NCBI GenBank assembly: GCA_011391115.1
Contig: JAABRC010000053.1
Coordinates: forward strand, 1 to 8,995
DNA length: 8,995 nucleotides
Direction of reading: 5' to 3'
Source: Candidatus Egaibacter danicus
GTDB lineage: Bacteria > Pseudomonadota > Gammaproteobacteria > Burkholderiales > Burkholderiaceae
Part shown: piece by piece, positions 1 through 5,288 of the stretch
Layout of the letters: each line of letters starts with the position of its first letter
Numbering within the stretch: the stretch's first letter is position 1
Notes under the pieces: model-generated
What the model was told of the DNA's origin: nothing
Seen by the model: only the letters and a program-made list of their open reading frames with translations
Databases searched by the model: none
Program-made: the position numbers and the translations under genes

Positions 1-583
1 CGATACCTTCAGGCGAATGGTTGGAATCAACCACCCCAATCAGGGGGATGCCGAGCTTTTTGGCTTCGGCCACGGCAATCTTGTGGAAACCCACATCGAT
101 CACAAAAATGGCGTCCGGCAATGCATTCATGTCCTGAATACCACCGATGTCTTTTTCAAGCTTGGCCAGTTCGCGCGCGAACATCAGCTGCTCTTTCTTG
201 CTCATGCTATCCAGACCGGCTTCCTGCTGAATCTTCATTTCTTTCAGGCGCTTGATCGATGTCTTGACCGTCTTGAAGTTGGTCAACATGCCACCCAGCC
301 AGCGCTGGTCAACAAATGGAACACCGGCGCGCTGAGCTTCAGCGGCTACGGTTTCGCGAGCCTGGCGCTTGGTGCCGACCATCAGCACGGTGCCGCGACG
401 GGCGGTCAGCTGCTTCACAAACTTGGCCGCCTCCTGGAACATCGGCAGCGATTTTTCCAGGTTGATGATGTGGATTTTGTTGCGATGGCCGAAAATAAAC
501 GGCGCCATCTTGGGATTCCAGAAGCGGGTTTGGTGTCCGAAATGGACGCCCGCTTCCAGCATTTCGCGCATGGTAACTGACAT
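1..583 (-). CDS. rpsB: 30S ribosomal protein S2, N-terminal part (3' end outside window)
   Basis: S2 is a small-subunit ribosomal protein that binds late in 30S assembly and is needed, with S1, for mRNA binding. The minus-strand frame opens at 581-583 with [18 protein letters not shown] and is open to the window edge, giving 194 codons; full S2 is usually 240-250 residues, so the C-terminus lies to the left. Recognisable S2 landmarks follow in order: [12 protein letters not shown] near residues 21-32, [10 protein letters not shown] near 35-44, [12 protein letters not shown] near 64-75, the [11 protein letters not shown] block near 93-103, and [13 protein letters not shown] at the visible end. 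A Shine-Dalgarno GGAG (590-593) sits 6 nt before the ATG and fixes the start. The usual downstream partner tsf is not in view. The gene is divergent from the amidase at 769. The Burkholderiales-like sequence is the best taxonomic hint here. Identification is very secure. Confidence 0.98.
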   Translation of the reverse strand, partial: MSVTMREMLEAGVHFGHQTRFWNPKMAPFIFGHRNKIHIINLEKSLPMFQEAAKFVKQLTARRGTVLMVGTKRQARETVAAEAQRAGVPFVDQRWLGGMLTNFKTVKTSIKRLKEMKIQQEAGLDSMSKKEQLMFARELAKLEKDIGGIQDMNALPDAIFVIDVGFHKIAVAEAKKLGIPLIGVVDSNHSPEGI

Positions 584-743
584 ATTTAACTCCAAAGGTT
601 GTGTCTAAAATCCAGTCCGCTATTGACGACACTTCTGGCAACTTTCTGACACAATTTGTCAGCGCTTTCAGAGGCCGCAACACCTTGATGAGACTGGTTT
701 GCGATTTGTCTGCCGATTCAGGGGAAATCCCTTTCAGCGAAAC
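584..743 (-). promoter_or_regulatory. Long rpsB 5' leader with several inverted repeats
   Basis: About 160 nt separate the predicted transcription start from the rpsB ATG. Inverted repeats seen: CTGACA/TGTCAG (646-651 with 657-662, 5-nt loop), CCAGTC/GACTGG (612-617 with 692-697, enclosing the first), and GTGTC/GACAC (601-605 with 628-632), just upstream of the Shine-Dalgarno. The last two cannot nest, because 612-617 lies in the loop of the third, so they are either alternatives or a pseudoknot. In E. coli the rpsB leader is known to be structured and to mediate autoregulation by S2; whether this leader does the same is inference, since I see no clear primary-sequence match. Confidence 0.4.
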
Positions 744-749
744 CCAAAG

Positions 750-758
750 AGTATAACA
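750..758 (-). promoter_or_regulatory. Candidate rpsB promoter, extended -10 (TGTTATACT)
   Basis: Read on the minus strand, positions 758 to 750 give TGTTATACT, which matches the extended -10 consensus TGnTATAAT at all but one base. Only a weak -35 (TGGATT, 3 of 6 matches, 18-nt spacer) lies upstream, inside the start of the amidase gene; an extended -10 can compensate for this. The predicted start would be a G near 742-743, giving an rpsB leader of about 160 nt. The -10 lies just upstream of the divergent amidase start codon, so the promoters of the two genes must overlap. No transcript data are available, so this is a motif-based call. Confidence 0.55.
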
Positions 759-768
759 CGGCCCGCCC

Positions 769-2106
769 ATGCAAATCCAGCTCCCAGACCTCTCCACCAC
801 CCGCCGGGCACTGCGTGCCGGACTGACCAGCGCTGACGCTGAAATGGACCGAGCCATTGCTATATCTGTCAGCAATAGCTGTACAAACGCATTTTTGAAG
901 ACATTTGGGCAATCCGCACGAATCCAATCCAGGGATTCAGACCTCGCCGGCCTGCGCCTCGCTGGTTTAGCCGTATCGGTTAAAGACCTGTTCGACGTGC
1001 AGGACCAGGTCACGACCGCAGGTTCCATCGTCCTTTCCGACGCTGCGCCAGCCCGGCAAGACTGCCCTGCTGTAGCACGGCTGAAGTCAGCTGGGGGCGT
1101 GCTTATCGGCCGCACCAACATGTCCGAATTCGCCTTTTCGGGGGTTGGGACCAACCCGCATTACGGAACACCCGCCAACGCCGCCGCCACTGACGTGCCG
1201 CGCATCCCGGGCGGGTCGTCTTCCGGCGCGGCCGTATCGGTCGCCACCGGCGCGGCTTTCATCGGCCTGGGTTCGGACACAGGGGGCTCCATCAGGATTC
1301 CTGCCGCGCTGAATGGCATTGTGGGTTTCAAAAACACGGCCAGACTGGTACCGACCGGGGGCGCCGTCCCGCTCTCAACCACGCTGGACACGGTCTGCGC
1401 GCTCACGCGGTCAGTTTCAGACGCCATCGTTGCCCATGAAGTTCTGGCTGCGCGAACGGTGACCCGAAGCAATGCTCCGATGTCAACCTACCGATTGGCT
1501 GTCGCCAGAAGCCTCATGCAAGACGGGCTGGATTCAACGGTGGCTGCAGCGTTTCAACGCAGTCTGGACCGGCTGCGCGCAGCAGGCGTCGTGGTCGAGG
1601 ACATCGATCTGCCCGAGCTGAATGAACTGGCCACCCTGCAGGCGACGGGCGGATTCTCCGCTGCTGAAAGCTACGCCTGGCACCGGACGCTGCTCAAGAA
1701 CCACGCAGACCAATACGATCCCCGCGTTGCGTTGCGCATCCAGCGTGGCGCGTCGATGGCCGCCAGTGATTACATCGACCTGATTCACGCCAGGGCCGAC
1801 TGGGTTGCCCGCATGAATGCGCAGCTGCAGCGGTTCGATGCCGTGCTGTCGCCAACCGTACCCATCGTCGCCCCCCCCATTGCGCAAGTTGCCCCCGGCG
1901 CAGAGCGCGACGAGGCGTTTTTCAAAGTCAACGGGCAGTTGCTTCGCAATACCAACGTGGTGAACATGCTCGACGGGTGCGCCATCTCCATTCCGTGCCA
2001 CAACCCGGATGAATTGCCCGTGGGGCTGATGATCTGGCACGGAGCACTGCGTGACGATGCGATACTCAACATAGCCTTGCAGACAGAGCATTTGCTACAA
2101 AATTAA
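769..2106 (+). CDS. Amidase-signature family hydrolase (GatA/AtzF-like)
   Basis: This 445-residue protein belongs to the amidase signature family, serine hydrolases that split carboxamides with a Ser-cis-Ser-Lys triad. The triad is intact: Lys72 in VSVKDLFDV, Ser150 in PGGSSSGAA (cis serine), and nucleophile Ser174 in GSDTGGSIRIPA, with the 24-residue Ser-Ser spacing known for the family. Length fits a stand-alone amidase; it lacks the C-terminal extension of allophanate hydrolases. No gatB or gatC is nearby, so a tRNA amidotransferase role is unlikely and the substrate is unknown. No signal peptide is seen, so it is probably cytoplasmic. The ATG at 769 has no good Shine-Dalgarno, but residues 1-25 align in style with family N-termini. 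An A+T-rich island covers codons 29-48. The stop codon lies inside a repeat (2095-2141). Next gene is a DadA-like dehydrogenase 55 nt on. Family is certain; exact function is not. Confidence 0.9.
   Translation: MQIQLPDLSTTRRALRAGLTSADAEMDRAIAISVSNSCTNAFLKTFGQSARIQSRDSDLAGLRLAGLAVSVKDLFDVQDQVTTAGSIVLSDAAPARQDCPAVARLKSAGGVLIGRTNMSEFAFSGVGTNPHYGTPANAAATDVPRIPGGSSSGAAVSVATGAAFIGLGSDTGGSIRIPAALNGIVGFKNTARLVPTGGAVPLSTTLDTVCALTRSVSDAIVAHEVLAARTVTRSNAPMSTYRLAVARSLMQDGLDSTVAAAFQRSLDRLRAAGVVVEDIDLPELNELATLQATGGFSAAESYAWHRTLLKNHADQYDPRVALRIQRGASMAASDYIDLIHARADWVARMNAQLQRFDAVLSPTVPIVAPPIAQVAPGAERDEAFFKVNGQLLRNTNVVNMLDGCAISIPCHNPDELPVGLMIWHGALRDDAILNIALQTEHLLQN
853..912 (+). repeat. A+T-rich island in amidase gene, possible degenerate repeat copy
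   Basis: Within the amidase N-terminal coding region this 60-nt stretch is 24/60 G+C (40%), clearly below its surroundings. It contains AATAGCT (874-880) followed by ACGCAT (886-891) and later GGGC (907-910), an order that echoes the AATAGCTACTCACGCA...AAGGGC repeat found at 2095 and 6744. An inverted repeat ATTGCT/AGCAAT (856-861 with 871-876) sits just before the core. The frame stays open and the residues encoded are tolerated by the family in this variable region. The resemblance needs gaps to align, so descent from the repeat is only a possibility. Confidence 0.25.
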
Positions 2107-2141
2107 TAGCTACTCACGCATATCCCACGAGGGATAAGGGC
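2095..2141 (+). repeat. Dispersed 47-nt repeat, copy 1 (amidase 3' end)
   Basis: This stretch aligns without gaps to 6744-6790 with 36 of 47 identities, including a perfect 16-nt core AATAGCTACTCACGCA (2105-2120) and a shared GAGGGnnAAGGGC tail. The amidase stop codon TAA (2104-2106) lies inside it. It contains a perfect hairpin TATCCC-ACGA-GGGATA (2121-2136), and the flanking AATAGC (2105-2110) can pair with GCTGTT (2140-2145) with one G-U pair, forming a nested structure. I recall similar AATAGCTGCTNGCGC-type intergenic elements scattered through Comamonadaceae genomes, but cannot verify that here. It may act as a 3'-end or REP-like element; there is no U-tract for a classic terminator on this strand. 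Confidence 0.7.
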
Positions 2142-2161
2142 TGTTCTGATACCTAAAATAC

Positions 2162-3412
2162 ATGAAAATTGCAGTCATTGGCGCCGGCATCATTGGCGTG
2201 ACCACCGCCTATGAACTGGCTTGTGACGGACACGACGTAACGGTTTTTGAACGCAGGGGCGCAGCTGCCGAAGAAACCAGTTTTGCCAACGCGGGCATTG
2301 TCGCCCCCGGCTACGTGACGCCGTGGGCAGCGCCCGGCATGCCCATCAAGGTGCTCTCGCATTTGCTCAGCCGACACGCGCCGGTGAAGATCGGCCTGCC
2401 TTTGTCGACCTCCGACCTGGCCTGGATGTGGAAGTGGTATCGGTCCTGCCGCCTGGACACGTATCTCGCCAACCGGGCCCGGATGCAGCGGCTGGCCTTC
2501 TACAGCCGTGAACGATTGCACCAGATCACGTCTGATCTGCAACTGGAATATGACCGCAGCGACGGCTACCTGGTGCTGCTGCGGTCGGAGCGGGACAGCC
2601 AGATGGTGCAGCCGGGCCTGCAGGTTCTGCGACAGGCGGAGGTGACGTTCCGCGAACTGAACGCTGATGAAACACGCAAGATAGAACCTGCGCTCAACCC
2701 GGACACCACGTTCTTTGGCTCCGTGCACCTGCCCCAGGACGAGGTGGGAAATTGCCGCCAATTCGCCCTGATGCTCAAGAACGAAGCACAGCGCCTGGGG
2801 GTTACGTTTTTGTTCAACACGACTGTTCAGTCGGTTCAAAGGCAACCGGACATCGCCTTGCAAATTGGTGATGAACCGAATCCACGGCCCTTTGACTCGG
2901 TGGTGATGTGCGCGGGCCTGGCTTCGACGCAGCTTTTGCGGCCACTGGGCATGAACATCCCGATGGCGGCTGTGTACGGCTATTCACTCAGCGCTGCCGT
3001 GCGCGAGCCCCTCAACGCTCCCCGCAGCGCAGTGATGGATGAACGTTACAAGGTGGCGGTGTCGCGCCTGGGCAACCGCATCCGGGTGGCAGGCAGCGCC
3101 GAAATTGGCGGGCACATCGACCGAAAACGCGCCAGTTCGATCCAGACCCTGTACAAAGTGCTACACGACTGGTTTCCAGGCGCGGCGAGCAAAGTCAACG
3201 GTGTGCAGGAGTGGAAAGGCGCCCGACCGATGTTGCCCGATGGCCCGCCAGTGATCGGCCCCAGCGGCATACCGGGTTTGTGGTTAAACCTGGGCCACGG
3301 CTCCAGCGGCTGGGCGCTGAGCTGCGGATCGGCACGCGCACTGGCTGACTTGGTGCAGGGAAAAGCGCCAGCACTGGAATTCGACGGGTTTGACATTGGC
3401 CGCCTTCGCTAA
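2162..3412 (+). CDS. dadA: DadA-like FAD-dependent D-amino acid dehydrogenase
   Basis: DadA enzymes oxidatively deaminate D-amino acids to 2-oxo acids and pass electrons via FAD to the respiratory quinone pool at the inner face of the cytoplasmic membrane. The 416-residue length is close to that of E. coli DadA (432). Visible motifs: the FAD-binding GAGIIG at 7-12 with Glu30 ending the second strand, SFANAGIVAPG (40-50) typical of the DadA group, VYGYSLS (271-277) matching the family PVKGYSLT block, and a C-terminal FAD segment from WKGARPMLPDGPPVIGP (351-367) through NLGHGSSGWALSCGSA (376-391). There is no strong Shine-Dalgarno before the ATG; the AAGGG of the upstream repeat is over 20 nt away. 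It follows the amidase in the same direction, which hints at a D-amino acid or D-amide route, but the intervening repeat could separate them. Burkholderiales carry several DadA paralogues, so the true substrate may differ and the symbol is a family label. Confidence 0.85.
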   Translation: MKIAVIGAGIIGVTTAYELACDGHDVTVFERRGAAAEETSFANAGIVAPGYVTPWAAPGMPIKVLSHLLSRHAPVKIGLPLSTSDLAWMWKWYRSCRLDTYLANRARMQRLAFYSRERLHQITSDLQLEYDRSDGYLVLLRSERDSQMVQPGLQVLRQAEVTFRELNADETRKIEPALNPDTTFFGSVHLPQDEVGNCRQFALMLKNEAQRLGVTFLFNTTVQSVQRQPDIALQIGDEPNPRPFDSVVMCAGLASTQLLRPLGMNIPMAAVYGYSLSAAVREPLNAPRSAVMDERYKVAVSRLGNRIRVAGSAEIGGHIDRKRASSIQTLYKVLHDWFPGAASKVNGVQEWKGARPMLPDGPPVIGPSGIPGLWLNLGHGSSGWALSCGSARALADLVQGKAPALEFDGFDIGRLR

Positions 3413-3508
3413 AACTAGCGCTGGAAAAGCATCCAAATCATGCCTTCAGAACGGGCAGGCATTGGGAAAATGGGGCAAGGTCAAAAACCATACCCATGAC
3501 CCACGCCC

Positions 3509-4351
3509 ATGACACCTGAACTTTCCCAAAAACTCGCCGCTGCGGTTGACAGCATGCCCGCGTTCCCCAAGAGCGTGCAGCGCATTCTGGAGCTGACCCG
3601 CGATGTCAATTGCTCGCCCAAAGACCTCGTGCAGGTCATTGACAAGGACCCGGTTGTCACGGTGAAGATTCTCAAGGTCATCAACTCGGCCTATTACAGC
3701 CTGCCCAAACAGGTAACGTCCATCAACCATGCCGTGGTTTATCTGGGCTTCAACACCATCAAGAACCTGGCCTTGAGTATTGCCGCCATCGGCATGCTGC
3801 CCAAAGACAATGCGGCCGGATTTGATGCGCAACAGTATTTGCTGCATTCGCTGGCAACCGCTGGCATCGCCAAACATCTCGCCAGCCGCGTGGATGACGC
3901 CGACCCCATGGACTGTTTTATCGCCGGCTTGCTTCACGACTTTGGAAAAGTGGTGTTTGCCCAGTTCATGGCTGCAGAATTTCGTCAGGCGCTGGAGTTC
4001 AGCAAGATCAATGGCACATCGCTGCACCTGGCGCTGCGCGAGGTCATCGGTACGGACCATGCCGTCGTGGGTGCGATGCTGGTGGAAAAATGGCGCTTCG
4101 CACAGCCGCTGGTAGAGACCATCCGGCATCAGTACGGCCCCGAGCTGATCGACACCGACATGGTGGCTTGCGTGTTTGGAGCCAATCAGATCAGCAAAAA
4201 GCTGAACTTTGGTTTCGGTGGCAATCCCCTGATAGACGAGCTGCCACCTGCCGTTGCTCAACGGCTGGGCGGCTCGCTGGATGAGGTCATTGCATCGGCA
4301 GGCGATTTGACGTCCCTGTTCGAAGAAGCCAAAATCTTTGCCAAGTTGTAA
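3509..4351 (+). CDS. HDOD-domain signalling protein
   Basis: HDOD proteins are HD-fold relatives thought to act as regulatory scaffolds in bacterial signalling, often linked to motility, type IV pili or cyclic-di-GMP; most have no shown enzyme activity. In this 280-residue protein the HDOD domain spans about residues 10-210: the VIDKDPVVTVKILKVINSA block (43-61), INHAVVYLGFNTIKNLAL (72-89), GLLHDFGKVV (140-149, which keeps an HD pair), and DHAVVGAMLVEKW...IRHQY (183-209). The remaining 70 residues show no recognisable domain; there is no receiver, GGDEF or membrane segment. The first in-frame ATG is at 3509, with an in-frame stop at 3497-3499 excluding earlier starts; Shine-Dalgarno is poor. 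An out-of-frame ATG 13 nt earlier opens a 7-codon ORF that ends inside this gene. The MBL-fold gene follows after 9 nt, so the two are probably one operon. The partner or signal is unknown. Confidence 0.9.
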   Translation: MTPELSQKLAAAVDSMPAFPKSVQRILELTRDVNCSPKDLVQVIDKDPVVTVKILKVINSAYYSLPKQVTSINHAVVYLGFNTIKNLALSIAAIGMLPKDNAAGFDAQQYLLHSLATAGIAKHLASRVDDADPMDCFIAGLLHDFGKVVFAQFMAAEFRQALEFSKINGTSLHLALREVIGTDHAVVGAMLVEKWRFAQPLVETIRHQYGPELIDTDMVACVFGANQISKKLNFGFGGNPLIDELPPAVAQRLGGSLDEVIASAGDLTSLFEEAKIFAKL

Positions 4352-4360
4352 GGTCAATGC

Positions 4361-5248
4361 ATGAAAATCAGATTCTGGGGCGTCCGCGGCTCCATCGCGT
4401 CGCCGGGGCCAAAGACTGCCCGTTATGGCGGCAACACCACCTGCATCGAGATCCGAACCGACAACAATGAGTTGATCATCATCGATGCCGGCACCGGCAT
4501 CTTCCCCCTGTCACAGGCGCTACTGGCTGAGTTGCCTGTGACGGCCAATGTGCTGATCACCCATTCGCACTGGGATCACATCCAGGGTCTGCCGTTCTTC
4601 ATCCCCAACTTCATACCCGGCAACCTCTTGCGCCTGCACGGTGCGTTCGACCCGGTTTCCGGAAAAGGGATTGAGCAGGTTATGGCCGTACAACTGCAAT
4701 ACAGCTACTTTCCAGTCCGTGAAGCGGAAATGAAGGCAAGGATTGAATACGTCACGCTGATGCCCGAGACCCCCATTCAAATCGGATCGGCGACAGTTAC
4801 ACCTTACCTGCTCAACCATCCCGTGATCAACTTTGGGTACCGCATCGAATGCGCAGGCAAGTCGGTTTTCTTCACGGGCGACCACGAACCTCCGTACAAC
4901 ATTTATGAACCCGGCGATGAGGAATTCGCTGAATACCAGCGCTTCGTCGACGATCGCGCCGACGGCATTCTTCGCGGCATGCAGGGCGTTGACGTACTTA
5001 TTGCCGATTGCTCCTATACCGAACAGGAATACGCCGCCAAGAAAGGCTGGGGGCATGGCACATTCAACTCCAGCATTCAATATGCGCGGGACGCCAAATC
5101 CCGCGTGCTGTTTTGCACCCACCACGAACCAACCCGCAGTGACGACGCGCTAGACGAGGCCTTCAGGCAAGCACTGATATCCAATCCACGTCGGCCCGGC
5201 GACCCGGACATCCGGCTGGCCTGTGAAGGAGAGACCTTCGAGTTTTAG
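4361..5248 (+). CDS. Metallo-beta-lactamase-fold hydrolase (PhnP/COG1235-like)
   Basis: This 295-residue protein is a metal-dependent hydrolase of the MBL fold. It opens with MKIRFWGVRGSIASPGP and YGGNTTC (22-28), the N-terminal signature of a phosphodiesterase-like branch related to PhnP and tRNase Z. Metal-ligand motifs are complete: HSHWDH at 68-73, His153 in LNHPV, Asp174 in FTGDHEP, and His254/255 in CTHHEP; His232 in WGHGTF resembles the extra His motif of tRNase Z relatives. The fold and ligands therefore predict an active, two-metal phosphoesterase-type enzyme; the substrate cannot be read from sequence. No signal peptide is seen. The Shine-Dalgarno AAGG (4350-4353) overlaps the stop codon of the HDOD gene and lies 7 nt before the ATG, indicating co-transcription and possible translational coupling. 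A hairpin terminator candidate follows at 5266. Certain on fold, open on function. Confidence 0.9.
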   Translation: MKIRFWGVRGSIASPGPKTARYGGNTTCIEIRTDNNELIIIDAGTGIFPLSQALLAELPVTANVLITHSHWDHIQGLPFFIPNFIPGNLLRLHGAFDPVSGKGIEQVMAVQLQYSYFPVREAEMKARIEYVTLMPETPIQIGSATVTPYLLNHPVINFGYRIECAGKSVFFTGDHEPPYNIYEPGDEEFAEYQRFVDDRADGILRGMQGVDVLIADCSYTEQEYAAKKGWGHGTFNSSIQYARDAKSRVLFCTHHEPTRSDDALDEAFRQALISNPRRPGDPDIRLACEGETFEF

Positions 5249-5265
5249 CCTGAGCCTGGCCTGAA

Positions 5266-5288
5266 AAGGCCGCTATCCTAGCGGTCTT
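5266..5288 (+). terminator. Terminator-like hairpin after the HDOD-MBL operon
   Basis: AAGGCCGCTA (5266-5275), loop TCC, TAGCGGTCTT (5279-5288) form a 10-bp stem with a single G-U pair and a 3-nt loop. It is preceded by AA (5264-5265) so that the upstream arm begins in an A run, while only two T residues end the downstream arm before the next ATG. It lies 17 nt after the MBL stop codon, where a terminator for that operon would be expected. The short U-tract makes it weaker than a classic intrinsic terminator. Its last base is adjacent to the nnrD start codon, so it could also or instead control nnrD translation. Confidence 0.55.

Noticed and set aside
17..580. Long plus-strand open frame opposite rpsB
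   Set aside because: It is the antisense shadow of a clear S2 frame and has no family resemblance.
721..734. GGGGAAATCCC short inverted repeat near the amidase start as an operator
   Set aside because: Only three to four paired bases; expected by chance.
752..757. TATAAC as a plus-strand -10 for the amidase
   Set aside because: No reasonable -35, and it would put the transcript start almost at the ATG; the same bases fit the rpsB extended -10 better.
339..1154. Minus-strand 271-codon open frame spanning the rpsB/amidase divergent region
   Set aside because: It overlaps rpsB in another frame and the amidase antisense; its sequence is low in any recognisable motif and it would cover both promoters.
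3440..3462. Inverted repeat ATGCCT/AGGCAT with an 11-nt loop after dadA, as a terminator
   Set aside because: Only 6 bp with a long loop and no T-run; too weak to call.
3446..4357. 303-codon antisense open frame opposite the HDOD gene
   Set aside because: Shadow of a well-supported HDOD frame; typical of G+C-rich codon bias.
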